The notes: generated by a model not told the origin, from the sequence alone. Counted from the stretch's first letter, positions 1 through 9,699 are shown. The stretch: DNA of 64,000 bases from an uncultured Akkermansia sp. (GCA_900548895.1 URLZ01000002.1:1-64000); one strand, 5' to 3'. Numbers and translations are program-made.

Positions 1-51
1 GGCGGTACTCTAGGTGGCTCAACGGGCGGTTTCCACACACTTTGCGCTTGA

Positions 52-92
52 CCCAAATAAAACCCCCGCACCTCACGAGAAGAGCGGGGGTT
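52..92 (-). terminator. Rho-independent terminator after tRNA-Thr
   Basis: A 9-bp stem (61-69 with 84-92, C-rich then G-rich) is followed on the minus strand by a T-rich tail. It lies directly downstream of the minus-strand tRNA-Thr. Confidence 0.85.
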
Positions 93-95
93 GAG

Positions 96-167
96 AGCCG
101 GTTGTCAGATTCGAACTGACGACCATCCGATTACAAATCGGGAGCTCTACCACTGAGCTAAACCGGC
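96..167 (-). tRNA. tRNA-Thr (anticodon TGT)
   Basis: Cloverleaf on the minus strand. A 7-bp acceptor stem pairs 161-167 with 97-103. There is a GCTC/GAGC D stem, an anticodon loop TTTGTAA giving anticodon UGU, and a TTCGAAT T loop with a GTCAG/CTGAC stem. The outermost anticodon-stem pair looks mismatched (C-A). The 3' CCA is not encoded. A terminator follows at once, so it is a single-gene unit or the end of a longer minus-strand transcript. Confidence 0.95.
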
Positions 168-172
168 GGAAC

Positions 173-201
173 GGGGGGATTCTACAGGAAAGAATCCCCC
201 C
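173..201. terminator. 11-bp perfect hairpin between the barrel-like gene and tRNA-Thr
   Basis: GGGGGGATTCT at 173-183 pairs perfectly with 191-201. It follows the stop of the minus-strand gene ending at 221, so a terminator or processing hairpin for that gene is likely. The only T run (210-216) lies on the plus-strand side, so termination may be bidirectional or weak. Confidence 0.5.
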
Positions 202-220
202 TGACAAGCTTTTTTTATCA

Positions 221-1198
221 TCAGAAGCTCACGCAGCAATCAATGCCGATGCAGAGCTGCATGTGATCTACCGGACCCGTGTGCGTGATGCGGTCAATCT
301 TGCCGGCGTTATCGCCGGACCAGGAGAGCTGCACCCAGGGATTGAAGCTGAAGGTGCCGTCGCGTCCGATGCGCCCTCCGTGGGAGAAGGGCAGCAGGGT
401 GGCCCTCACGCGGTAGGCGTCGATGCCTTCGACACCCGAGCCCCAGTAGCTCAGCGACATGGACATGCCCGCCGAGAGCTCCAAGTCAAGGCCGAAGGAG
501 CCGGTGTTGACGATGTCGGTGAAGCGGTAGCCGGCTTCGAGGTCGTAGAAGCTGCCGTTGAGCCCCTGGAAGCTGAGGCCGGCCAGGGCGTGGCCGAAGA
601 AGCCGCGCTGGAAATCGTTGTAGGTGAGACTCAGTGTGAGATCCTGCGTAAAGCGGTGTGAGCTGCCGTCGTAGAAGCGGGCCATGTAGCCTTCGAGACC
701 GCCGTGGCGGAAGTTGTAGGCGAGCTCAAGCTTGAGATTCGGGATCAGCTCCTTGGCGATACCGTAGCCCAAGTGGACGACGGGCGTGCGGCCGAGAGGG
801 CAGCTGTGATCCCAGACAAAGCCGACCTCGCCGAAGATGCGATGCTCGAGACCGAGGTTGAAGAGGTTGCGGTTCGGGAAGGTGTAGGAGGCGCTCAGCG
901 AGGAGTAGCCGTACTTGCTCATGCCGTCCGTGACGCCCATGCCGCGCACTTGGTACTGCGACTGGTAGAGGTTGAGCTTGACGTAGCCGTTCTTGCTGTA
1001 GGTGGGCACGGGCTGGATGGGCGCAGCGGCTGCGGCGGGATCGTAGGTCGTCGCATAGGCGCCGTCGTCGTACAGGTAGGCGTTCGAATCGTAGCTCACG
1101 TCCTGATACTCAACATCGCCGGAGGGAATGGGCGGTGGTGAGTCAAAGGCGTAGAGCGGGAGTGCCGAAGCCAGCGTCAACAGAAAGAGCGTCCTCAT
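221..1198 (-). CDS. Predicted outer-membrane beta-barrel protein, function unknown
   Basis: 325 residues with a signal peptide (MRTLFLLTL then ASALPLYA, cleavage near residue 17), a short Pro/Asp/Tyr-rich linker, and a body of alternating hydrophobic/polar strands rich in Gly, Tyr and Phe. The protein ends in Phe, as many outer-membrane barrels do. I do not recognise a named family. I chose the ATG at 1198 because a TTGCGC-17-TAAAAT promoter ends 7 nt before it. An in-frame ATG at 1207 falls inside the -10 hexamer, and an AGGA precedes it, so 1207 remains possible. Two cysteines sit next to each other close to the C-terminus. The gene diverges from the aspartyl protease gene. Confidence 0.7.
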   Translation of the reverse strand: MRTLFLLTLASALPLYAFDSPPPIPSGDVEYQDVSYDSNAYLYDDGAYATTYDPAAAAAPIQPVPTYSKNGYVKLNLYQSQYQVRGMGVTDGMSKYGYSSLSASYTFPNRNLFNLGLEHRIFGEVGFVWDHSCPLGRTPVVHLGYGIAKELIPNLKLELAYNFRHGGLEGYMARFYDGSSHRFTQDLTLSLTYNDFQRGFFGHALAGLSFQGLNGSFYDLEAGYRFTDIVNTGSFGLDLELSAGMSMSLSYWGSGVEGIDAYRVRATLLPFSHGGRIGRDGTFSFNPWVQLSWSGDNAGKIDRITHTGPVDHMQLCIGIDCCVSF

Positions 1199-1205
1199 GA
1201 AGCGC

Positions 1206-1234
1206 ATTTTATCCTGATTGCTGCGGCCGCGCAA
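1206..1234 (-). promoter_or_regulatory. Promoter of the barrel-like gene, start-codon proximal
   Basis: TTGCGC (1229-1234), 17-nt spacer, TAAAAT (1206-1211), then 7 nt to the ATG at 1198. This predicts a leaderless message. Confidence 0.6.
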
Positions 1235-1279
1235 GGAGAAAGTGAGCTAAAGTTAATTTTTTTGTGACATGAAATATCA

Positions 1280-1309
1280 TTGACAGAGAGAGCTTTGGTC
1301 GTCCAAAAT
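1280..1309 (+). promoter_or_regulatory. Promoter of the aspartyl protease gene, start-codon proximal
   Basis: Consensus TTGACA (1280-1285), 18-nt spacer, CAAAAT (1304-1309), 7 nt to the ATG at 1317. No Shine-Dalgarno sequence is present. Confidence 0.6.
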
Positions 1310-1316
1310 AGCTGCG

Positions 1317-2378
1317 ATGAAGACTTCTCTCTCTCTTCGCGGGGCAGTCGCGAGACTGCTGGGGTTCGGGCTGCTGTTTGCAGGGATTTTCACCCCCTGT
1401 GCCGCAGCGTCTGCCGAGGACGCCTCCGGCCAGGGCGGAAAGCCGTCCGCCGCTGCCTCCGGGGCCGCTTCGGCGGGAGCCGGGAGTGCGGAGGCCCTTT
1501 CAGAGAAGGCCCTGCGCTTGGGCGAGATGTATCGCGACCCGCTGTGCGGTCAGATCATTGTGACCTGCCTCGTCAACGGCGTGCCGGCGCGCCTGATGAT
1601 GGATACGGGGGCGACGCATACGGTGCTGGATCGGAAGTTTGTCGACGAGGTGCTCAAGGCGGAGTATGTCGATACGTCGAAGATGCAGATCACGGGCAAT
1701 GCGGATGAGAAGCCGGGTATCATCGTTGGCGATCTGCAGGCCGGAGACACGAGCTTTCGCGGAATGATGCTGGTGGTGATGGATTTGAGCGGCGTCAACG
1801 CCATGCAGAGCAAGCCGCTGGCGGGTATCCTCGGGATGGATGCGATGAGCCGCCTGTCCTTTATCATGGATTTCCGGGCGGAGCGCTTCACTTGGGGGGC
1901 CTTCCGCGATATGTCGCCCTTTGTGCCGCTGGAGGGGAGGCGCGACGAGGCGGGGCGCTTGTTCGTGACGGTGCAGAGCGGGGAGAAATCGTTCCCCTTG
2001 CTGCTGGATACGGGCAGTTCGGTGACGACGCTGCTGCCCGAGCAGTGGGCGCCCGGGGCCGAGCACATGGAGGATGTGAAGATTGCCGATGTCAACGGCC
2101 CCCGCACGATTCGCGCGGGTGTCGGGCGGCAGGGCGCGCTGCAACTCACGCCCGATGTCCGCACGTGGAATTTCAGCCCCCAGTTGCTGCCGGCAGAGGC
2201 GGATCCCGGCTTGCTGGGCATGGACGCGCTCAAGATGAATGTGTTGGTGCACAAGCCCGATGAACAGGGGCGGAGCCGCTTCTACATCGGCCCCGTGGGG
2301 GTGGATTGGCCCGTGCGGCGCCCCGGGGCTCAGCAGCCGGCGCGCCCGGCGCAGAGCCCTCTGCCGACGGAGCGATGA
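1317..2378 (+). CDS. Secreted two-lobed retropepsin-like aspartyl protease
   Basis: 353 residues. A signal peptide (about residues 1-31) is followed by an Ala/Gly/Ser-rich linker and two homologous lobes. Each lobe has an active-site triad, DTG at residues 96-98 and again at 231-233, with an LGMDAM or LGMDAL element about 80 residues later. Most bacterial retropepsin-like proteases have one DTG and act as dimers, so this looks like an internal duplication giving a pepsin-like single chain. It probably acts in the periplasm; the substrate is unknown. The Pro/Ala-rich tail is low complexity. No neighbour suggests a pathway. Confidence 0.8.
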   Translation: MKTSLSLRGAVARLLGFGLLFAGIFTPCAAASAEDASGQGGKPSAAASGAASAGAGSAEALSEKALRLGEMYRDPLCGQIIVTCLVNGVPARLMMDTGATHTVLDRKFVDEVLKAEYVDTSKMQITGNADEKPGIIVGDLQAGDTSFRGMMLVVMDLSGVNAMQSKPLAGILGMDAMSRLSFIMDFRAERFTWGAFRDMSPFVPLEGRRDEAGRLFVTVQSGEKSFPLLLDTGSSVTTLLPEQWAPGAEHMEDVKIADVNGPRTIRAGVGRQGALQLTPDVRTWNFSPQLLPAEADPGLLGMDALKMNVLVHKPDEQGRSRFYIGPVGVDWPVRRPGAQQPARPAQSPLPTER

Positions 2379-2657
2379 TCGGGGGCTCCTGTGCCGGCTG
2401 AGTCCCGTGATCGTCGGAGATCGGCGGAGCGCGGTGGCGATCGGCGGTCGGCGTCGTTGAGGTGGTGCGTCCCGCCTCTCGTGATGATGCCGAGACCAAG
2501 CGCCGCGTAGGAGCATGAGTCCCGGCGTGACTTGGAACTGCGCCATGCCGTCAGCCTGAAGAGCCTGCACCCGAGGATGCCCGGGGTGAGGTCCCCGGCG
2601 GAACTTGAGCGCGCGGGGGCGCTTCGGAGCTTTCTCGCGGACGGTGAGGGATTAAGG
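2379..2657. other. Intergenic stretch without a recognisable gene
   Basis: GC-rich spacer between the protease and DUF486 genes. There is a small hairpin with CCGGGG/CCCCGG arms near 2581-2600. I looked for signal-recognition, RNase P and tmRNA signatures and saw none. The promoter of the next gene begins at 2658. Confidence 0.4.
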
Positions 2658-2686
2658 TTGACGCGGCGGCTGCGGAGGGGTATCAT
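2658..2686 (+). promoter_or_regulatory. Promoter of the DUF486 gene
   Basis: TTGACG (2658-2663), 17-nt spacer, TATCAT (2681-2686). The ATG lies 24 nt further on, giving a leader of about 17 nt with no Shine-Dalgarno sequence. Confidence 0.7.
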
Positions 2687-2710
2687 GCGCCGCACCTTTG
2701 CCTTACCCCC

Positions 2711-3076
2711 ATGTTACGCGTTTGTCTGACGGTCTTTTTGCTCATTTGCAGTAATTCGTTCATGACCTATGCCTGGTACGGCTTCCTCCGCCGTCCGGGC
2801 GAAGCGGTGGCTCTCCCGTGGTGGAAGCTGGTGCTGATGTGCTGGGGCGTCGCCTTTTTCGAATACTGCTTCATGGTGCCGGCCAACAACGTGGGGCGCA
2901 TGGAGGGGCTGAGTCTTGCCCAGCTCAAGGTGATTCAGGAGACGGTGTCGCTGGGCGTTTTCGTGCCCTTCATGATTTTTTTCATGGGCGAGCAGTGGAA
3001 GTGGGATTACCTCTGGGCTTTCCTCTGCGTGCTCGGTGCGGTGTTTTTCGTGAACCGCGAGGCGCTGATGAGTTGA
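2711..3076 (+). CDS. DUF486 family small membrane protein
   Basis: 121 residues with four predicted membrane helices. The family signature is clear: the conserved FMTYAWYG, FFEYCFMVPANN, LKVIQE and WDYLWAFLC elements all lie where DUF486 (DMT superfamily) proteins have them, and the length is typical. Relatives of the drug/metabolite transporter fold are inner-membrane proteins; no substrate is established for DUF486. The gene has its own promoter and no obvious partner. Confidence 0.92.
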   Translation: MLRVCLTVFLLICSNSFMTYAWYGFLRRPGEAVALPWWKLVLMCWGVAFFEYCFMVPANNVGRMEGLSLAQLKVIQETVSLGVFVPFMIFFMGEQWKWDYLWAFLCVLGAVFFVNREALMS

Positions 3077-3339
3077 GCTTGCGGCGCTGAGGCGTTGGGC
3101 CGGAGCGTTGGTGTGTTGAGGCGGGGAGCCTGTGTGTTTGAGCCCCCCTGTGCCGACCGGTGCCGCCCTGAGGCGTGCGGCGGACGGAGATGTCGACGAA
3201 GCTGCGTTCGGTAGGGCGGATGCCCGCAGGGGCCAGAGGCGCCGTTCGGGGTGTGAGCTGGGCTGGCCGGGGGCGGTCGTCGTTTGATAAAGAGCTCGGC
3301 TCACTGAAGGTGTAGGGGTGAGGAAGCGGAGCTTGCGAC
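3077..3339. other. Intergenic stretch, nothing recognised
   Basis: GC-rich spacer between the DUF486 and lipoprotein genes. No gene, RNA or convincing terminator is seen. The promoter of the next gene starts at 3340. Confidence 0.4.
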
Positions 3340-3367
3340 TTGATTCAAGAGGCGGATGTGGTAAAAT
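3340..3367 (+). promoter_or_regulatory. Promoter of the lipoprotein-xerC/D unit, start-codon proximal
   Basis: TTGATT (3340-3345), 16-nt spacer, TAAAAT (3362-3367), 6 nt to the ATG at 3374, so transcription should begin at or next to the start codon. Confidence 0.65.
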
Positions 3368-3373
3368 GAGGCC

Positions 3374-4054
3374 ATGAAAGTTCGACATTTTTTGATTCTC
3401 TCCCTGGCGCTCGGCCTCGCGGCCTGCAACTCGAATGACAACAAGGCCTATCTCCCCGAGTACCTGAAGCCCGATTCGCCCCTGGATCCTCCCGGCACGG
3501 CGGAGGCGCGTGCAGCGATGCGCGCCAAGATCCTCAAGGAGGGCAAGTACCCGACGGATGCCGAGGCGCCGGTTCTGGAGGGCAAGGTGTTTTTGCTCGA
3601 CCACAATCCGGATCGCAACGAGGCGGCCGACGGCCGGCTGGTGAAGACGCCCAGCGTCAAGGTCATCGCCTGCGAGGGCACCTATTACTTCGTCGAGACG
3701 CAGGATGGGGAGCGCGGCTATGTGCGCGAGAGTGATCTCGAGAATCCCGTGACGCTGGTGTCCAACTCGCCCATCGATTTGCTCGGCGGGGCGGCGGCTC
3801 TGCCGCAGGACGGCTCGGTGCCCGTGCAGCTTGATGAGACGCACCGCTTGCAGACGAGCACGACGGGCCGCTCGGTAATCCTGACGAACAAGCAGTCCGA
3901 GCGCGGCGCGGAGTTTGAGCGCCGCCGTCAGGAGATGCTGCAGGGGCAGGAGGGCGGCGAGGCGCTGCCTCAACCCTCCGGCTCGGGGCAGAAGGCGGGC
4001 GGGGACGATTATGAGCCGCTGCCGGAGCCTGCCGGCGGCGGTGAGCTGCAGTGA
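3374..4054 (+). CDS. Lipoprotein with an SH3-like domain
   Basis: 226 residues. A lipobox LAAC places the lipidated Cys at residue 18, so it should be membrane-anchored in the periplasm. Residues about 70-130 look like a bacterial SH3-type fold, with a strand motif around YYFVETQDGERGYVRESDL. The C-terminal 50 residues are Gly/Gln/Pro-rich and disordered. The stop overlaps the ATG of the downstream recombinase gene (TGATG), implying translational coupling, although no functional link between a lipoprotein and a recombinase is obvious. Function unknown. Confidence 0.75.
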   Translation: MKVRHFLILSLALGLAACNSNDNKAYLPEYLKPDSPLDPPGTAEARAAMRAKILKEGKYPTDAEAPVLEGKVFLLDHNPDRNEAADGRLVKTPSVKVIACEGTYYFVETQDGERGYVRESDLENPVTLVSNSPIDLLGGAAALPQDGSVPVQLDETHRLQTSTTGRSVILTNKQSERGAEFERRRQEMLQGQEGGEALPQPSGSGQKAGGDDYEPLPEPAGGGELQ

Positions 4055-5097
4055 TGGCTGCGGCGCCCTCCATGCTCGGATTGACGGAGCGCTTCCTGCT
4101 GTATCTGGCGGCGGAGAGGCGCCTGAGCGCGAATTATCGCACGTCGATCCGGCAGAGCCTGCACCATTTTGCCCGCTGGATGGAGCAGCAGGGGCTGGAG
4201 CTTGAGGAGCTGAGCCCCGAGAGCTTCAGCGCGTACGGCGCGGCGCTGCGGCGCGAGGGGCTGGCGGATTCCTCGTGCCGCGTGGCGATGGTGCATCTGC
4301 GGATCTTTTTCCGCTACCTGGCCGCGCGCAAGGTGCTGCCGACGGATCCGGCCGCGCTGCTGCACGGGGGACGGGCGACGCAGCATGTGCCAGAGACGCT
4401 CTCGGCGCCGGAGGTGCAGCGCCTGCTCGAATCCGTCGATCCGCGGGAGTTGCCCTTCGGGGCGCGCGATCGGGCGATGCTGGAGATGCTCTACGGCAGC
4501 GGGCTTCGCGTCTCGGAGCTGGTGCATTTGCGCGCGGATCAGTTGGACTGGGAGTCGGGCTTTATCCGCGTGGAGGGCAAGGGCTCAAAGCTGCGCTACG
4601 TGCCGATGGGCGGGGTTGCGGCCAAGGCGCTGCGCCGCTATCTCGAGGCGGCGCGCCCGATGTTGCTCCGCGAGGTGCGCCGCGCGGAGACGCTCTTTCT
4701 CTCGTGCCGCGGCACGCAGCTCACACGGGAGCGCGTGCGCCAGATCATCCGCAGCCGCGCCGCTGCCGCCGGGCTGACGGAGCGCGTCTTCCCCCACATC
4801 ATGCGCCACTCCTTCGCCACGCATTTGCTGGAGAACGGGGCCGATCTCCGCGTGATTCAGGATATGCTCGGCCACTCGGACCTCGCGACAACGCAGATTT
4901 ACACGCACGTGGAGCAAAAGCGGCTCGAGCAGCTGCACCGCCGCTTTCACCCCCGCGGGCGACTGCACCCGGGCGACGCCTCTCACGGCGGCGCCCCTTC
5001 CGCCGACACACCTTCCGGCGGCAATAGTCTCGGCGGTGGTCGGAGTGGTGGAGCCTGCCCGGGGGGCGACCCTTCCGGTGGGCCGATGAGGGACTAG
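4054..5097 (+). CDS. xerD: Tyrosine recombinase XerC/XerD type
   Basis: 347 residues. An N-terminal SAM-like core-binding domain (about 1-90) is followed by the catalytic domain. All six catalytic positions are visible: R152 in GSGLRVSEL, K176 in EGKGSKLRY, H248 and R251 in HIMRHSFATHLL, H274 in LGHSDL, and Y283 in the QIYTH motif. It should act in chromosome dimer resolution at dif; XerC and XerD cannot be told apart with certainty, and D is favoured by overall similarity. The C-terminal 45 residues after the normal end are Gly/Ser/Pro-rich and unusual; the family is normally about 300 residues. It is coupled to the upstream lipoprotein gene. Confidence 0.88.
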   Translation: MAAAPSMLGLTERFLLYLAAERRLSANYRTSIRQSLHHFARWMEQQGLELEELSPESFSAYGAALRREGLADSSCRVAMVHLRIFFRYLAARKVLPTDPAALLHGGRATQHVPETLSAPEVQRLLESVDPRELPFGARDRAMLEMLYGSGLRVSELVHLRADQLDWESGFIRVEGKGSKLRYVPMGGVAAKALRRYLEAARPMLLREVRRAETLFLSCRGTQLTRERVRQIIRSRAAAAGLTERVFPHIMRHSFATHLLENGADLRVIQDMLGHSDLATTQIYTHVEQKRLEQLHRRFHPRGRLHPGDASHGGAPSADTPSGGNSLGGGRSGGACPGGDPSGGPMRD

Positions 5098-5183
5098 TGT
5101 GTGTCGGGACTGGTGGGTGTGGCCTCGGCGGATGATGCGTCCGCGGGGCTTTGGGCTACGGAGCCGAGGAGGCGCGAGCCCGC

Positions 5184-5903
5184 TCAGAGCGAGGCGGCGC
5201 GGCGGCGGATGCGCACGAGGGTGAGCACCCCGACGCGCTGCACGCCGGGCAGTTTGTGCAGGGCTTGGGCACAGGCGCGTGCCGTGGAGCCCGTGGTGTA
5301 GACGTCGTCGATGAGCAGCAGGTGCGGCGGGATCACGCGCGGCAGGCGCCGTTTGAGGTGGTAGGCTTGGAGGGCGTTGCGACGGCGCTCCGAGGCGGCG
5401 AGCCGCGTTTGGCTGGAGACGGCCGTGCGGCGGCGTTCCAGCAGCTCGAGGAGGCGCAGGTGGCGGCGGGAGGCCAAGCGCATGGCCAGCTCGGCCGCCT
5501 GGTTGTAGCCGCGGCGGTAGAGGTGCTCGTCGCTGGCCGGAACGGGCACGAGAACCCAGTCGTCGTACTCCGTCAACTCCGGCGTCTCTTCCCACAGGCG
5601 GTTGAGCAGTTCGCCGAAGGCTGCGGAGAGGTAGAGGGCCCCGTGATACTTGAAATCGTGCAGGAGCTTCGTCACATGGTCGTCCGGCACCAGAGCCGAG
5701 CGCGCAAAGTCATAGCTGCGAGGCTGCGCGCGGCAGTGTGAGCAGTGCCAGGCGTCTTCGCAGCCGCCGTCCGTCGGCGCGCCGCAGTAGAGGCAGATCG
5801 GGCGCGGCACCGTCGGCAGCCGGCGCATGCAGGACTCGCAGAGGGGCAGGGGACTGCTCTCGCCGCAGAGCTCACAGGTGATGGGGAAAATCCAATCCAA
5901 CAT
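5184..5903 (-). CDS. ComF family phosphoribosyltransferase-like protein
   Basis: 239 residues from the ATG at 5903, where the characteristic start (hydrophobic residues then a CxxC zinc-ribbon pair) begins. Further upstream in-frame codons give low-complexity residues and are unlikely to be used. An N-terminal zinc-binding segment has paired CxxC motifs (about residues 9-60). The PRTase domain has the PRPP-binding motif LLIDDVYTTGST near the C-terminus. The family includes ComF/GntX, linked to DNA uptake or carbon use. No other competence gene lies nearby. I found no convincing promoter or ribosome-binding site. Confidence 0.85.
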   Translation of the reverse strand: MLDWIFPITCELCGESSPLPLCESCMRRLPTVPRPICLYCGAPTDGGCEDAWHCSHCRAQPRSYDFARSALVPDDHVTKLLHDFKYHGALYLSAAFGELLNRLWEETPELTEYDDWVLVPVPASDEHLYRRGYNQAAELAMRLASRRHLRLLELLERRRTAVSSQTRLAASERRRNALQAYHLKRRLPRVIPPHLLLIDDVYTTGSTARACAQALHKLPGVQRVGVLTLVRIRRRAASL

Positions 5904-6266
5904 CGCGCGACGTTCTTCGTTGTGATGCAAGGGTTCAGGCTGCGGGGTCTCGCCTCGCGCGAGCTGAGCCGGGCTTCGGCGAGGATGGACGCCGCCGAAC
6001 GTCTCTGCCCTCTGGGTGCCGGGGATCTGCGGTAGCTCGAAAAGCTCGGGGAGGCGGGATGACGGGTACTCGGTCTTCGCTTCCGGCGTGTCGACCGCTG
6101 CGCGGCTTTTTCGTTCACGCGGCACCGTACCGCCATGCTCCGTTCCGATTCAAGCTCCGTTCCGCGCCGCACATTACGGCCTGCGGCTCACGCGGGGCTC
6201 CTTCGCGGGGCATCCTCCCGCAGAGCTCTCGGACGGGGACGTCCGAGGGAGGAGTGCCGAGAATCT
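5904..6266. other. Spacer between parA and comF
   Basis: 363 nt, GC-rich, no convincing coding frame. An 8-bp hairpin (6228-6235 with 6240-6247) just after the parA stop may be a weak terminator. The rest is unexplained. Confidence 0.35.
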
Positions 6267-7034
6267 TCAGAGGCTGTGGCGGCTCAAGAATTCCTTGGCG
6301 GCATTCTGATAGGCCAGCGACGCCGTGCCGTAGCGGTCGTGCTCCATGATCGTCTTGCCGAAGCTCGGCGCCTCCGCGACGCGGACGGAGCGCGGGATCA
6401 CCGTCTTGTACAGCTGCTCCGGCAGGTTCTCGCGCACCTGAGCGATGACTTGGTTGGCGAGGTTGGTGTTGTTGAACATCGTCATGAGAACGCCCTCGTG
6501 GCGAATATCGGGGTTGGCCCCGCTCTCGCGGATCTGCTCGATGACGTAGATGATCTTGGAGAGACCGTCGAGGCTGAGGAACTCGCACTGCATCGGCGTC
6601 AGCACCTCGTCGCAGGCGCAGAGAGAAGCCGTCATCAGCACGCCGAGCGAGGGGGGCGTGTCGAGAAAGACGAAGTCGTAGTCACCGCGCTCGCGCAGAC
6701 CCACCATTGCATCGCGCATGCAAGTCAGGTGGTTGCCCTCGGCCGTCAGCTCGACCTCGACGCCGGAGAGATCCATGTGCGCCGGCACGAGCGAGAGGTT
6801 GCGCCGCTTGGTGGGGATGATGAGATCCTCCAACAGACACTCGCCGATGAGGGCGGGGTAGAGGCTCTGCTCACTGCTGGCTTCGATGCCGAGGGCTGAG
6901 CTGGCGTTGGCCTGCGAGTCCATGTCGATGAGCAGAACACGTTTGCCCTTGGCGGCCAGCGCCGCTGAGAGATTGACGGCGGTGGTCGTCTTGCCGACGC
7001 CGCCTTTCTGGTTTGCTATCGCGATGACGTTCAC
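6267..7034 (-). CDS. parA: ParA/Soj family ATPase
   Basis: 255 residues, typical of Soj-type chromosomal ParA. A deviant Walker A, KGGVGKTT, lies at residues 10-17; the A' region has LLIDMDSQAN and Walker B lies in FVFLDTPPSLG. It should drive segregation of the origin region with ParB, but no parB gene is adjacent, which is unusual because soj and spo0J normally sit side by side. The start is GTG at 7034, which agrees with the family N-terminus (MNVIAIANQKGG), and the promoter ends 6 nt upstream. Confidence 0.92.
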   Translation of the reverse strand: MNVIAIANQKGGVGKTTTAVNLSAALAAKGKRVLLIDMDSQANASSALGIEASSEQSLYPALIGECLLEDLIIPTKRRNLSLVPAHMDLSGVEVELTAEGNHLTCMRDAMVGLRERGDYDFVFLDTPPSLGVLMTASLCACDEVLTPMQCEFLSLDGLSKIIYVIEQIRESGANPDIRHEGVLMTMFNNTNLANQVIAQVRENLPEQLYKTVIPRSVRVAEAPSFGKTIMEHDRYGTASLAYQNAAKEFLSRHSL

Positions 7035-7040
7035 GCGGCG

Positions 7041-7069
7041 ATTCTACTCGAAATTGCACCCTTTTTCAA
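7041..7069 (-). promoter_or_regulatory. Promoter of parA, adjacent to a GTG start
   Basis: TTGAAA (7064-7069), exactly 17 nt, TAGAAT (7041-7046), then 6 nt to the GTG at 7034. There is no room for a ribosome-binding site. Confidence 0.75.
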
Positions 7070-7079
7070 GCCGATATTG

Positions 7080-7108
7080 TTGCCGCGCCGGGCGAGCTGT
7101 GATACAAT
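7080..7108 (+). promoter_or_regulatory. Promoter of the SMUG1 gene, start-codon proximal
   Basis: TTGCCG (7080-7085), 17-nt spacer, TACAAT (7103-7108), 6 nt to the ATG at 7115. Confidence 0.7.
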
Positions 7109-7114
7109 CCGGGC

Positions 7115-7882
7115 ATGCAGACGGATGACCTCATCGAGGCGGCGCGCGAGCTGAGCCGCGATATGGAGGAGCTCAGCTTCGGCCCGCCCGTGGCCTTCAC
7201 CTACAATCCCTTGGAGTACGCCCGCGCGGGGCACGAGGCCTACATTCGCGCCTTCGGCGGCGGCCGCAAGGACGTGCTGTATCTCGGGATGAACCCCGGC
7301 CCCTTCGGGATGGCGCAGACGGGGGTTCCCTTCGGCGAGGTGGCGGCGGTGACGCAGTGGATGGGCCTCATGGCCCTCATCGGCCAGCCCCCGCACATGC
7401 ACCCGAAGCGCCCCATTCAGGGCTTCGCCTGCCCGCGCTCCGAAGTCAGCGGGCGTCGCCTCTGGGGGCTCTTCGCGCAGCTCTACGGCACGGCCGAGCA
7501 CTTCTTCGCGCACGCCTACGTCGCCAACTACTGCCCGCTCATCTGGATGAGTGAGACGGGGGCGAACATCACGCCCGCCCAGCTGCCGCGCGAGCAGGCG
7601 GCACAGATCGATGCGGCCTGCCGGCGCCATCTGGTGCGCCTCATCGAGATCCTGCAACCCCGCTGCCTCATCGGCGTGGGCGCCTACGCGCTCAAGCAGC
7701 TGGAGAGCGCGGCGGCCGAGCTGCCCGGGCGCAGTTTCACGCTCGGCACGCTGCTGCATCCCAGCCCCGCGAGCCCCGTGGCCAACAAGTTCTGGCCGCA
7801 GCGCCCCATCGAGCAGCTGCGCGAGATTTTCACCCGGGCCGGCCTCGCCGAGCTGGTGCCGCCGCCCGATGCCGGGGCGTGA
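7115..7882 (+). CDS. SMUG1-type single-strand-selective uracil-DNA glycosylase
   Basis: 255 residues. Motif 1, GMNPGPFGMAQTGVPFGE (about residues 58-75), is nearly identical to that of animal SMUG1. The second active-site motif HPSPASPVANKFW is near residue 213. These are hallmarks of family 3 uracil-DNA glycosylases, which remove uracil and oxidised pyrimidines from DNA to start base-excision repair. Homologues are known from animals and from a scattered set of bacteria, including Opitutaceae and Geobacter. It is transcribed divergently from parA. Confidence 0.95.
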   Translation: MQTDDLIEAARELSRDMEELSFGPPVAFTYNPLEYARAGHEAYIRAFGGGRKDVLYLGMNPGPFGMAQTGVPFGEVAAVTQWMGLMALIGQPPHMHPKRPIQGFACPRSEVSGRRLWGLFAQLYGTAEHFFAHAYVANYCPLIWMSETGANITPAQLPREQAAQIDAACRRHLVRLIEILQPRCLIGVGAYALKQLESAAAELPGRSFTLGTLLHPSPASPVANKFWPQRPIEQLREIFTRAGLAELVPPPDAGA

Positions 7883-8058
7883 GGCGTCGCCTCGGCCGGA
7901 ATACCCGCCTCAGTGCGACTGAGCGCTGCGTACATGGAGCACGCATCGCCATTGAGCACGCGTCGGCGGCGCTGACTCAGGCCGCCGCCGAGAATGCGCC
8001 ACACGGGGCAGTGCCCGCCCAGTGCCGCCTTTCGGGGCCCGGCTCCGGCGCCCGAGCC

Positions 8059-9663
<1,605 letters not shown>

Positions 9664-9671
9664 GCGCGGGG

Positions 9672-9699
9672 AGTATACAGCAAATGCGGCAAAAGGCAA
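9672..9699 (-). promoter_or_regulatory. Promoter of the ABC-F gene, start-codon proximal
   Basis: TTGCCT (9694-9699), 16-nt spacer, TATACT (9672-9677), 8 nt to the ATG at 9663. Confidence 0.65.

Noticed and set aside
2379..2657. Possible structured RNA gene
   Set aside because: Hairpins are present, but no conserved core of SRP RNA, RNase P RNA, tmRNA or a known riboswitch could be found.
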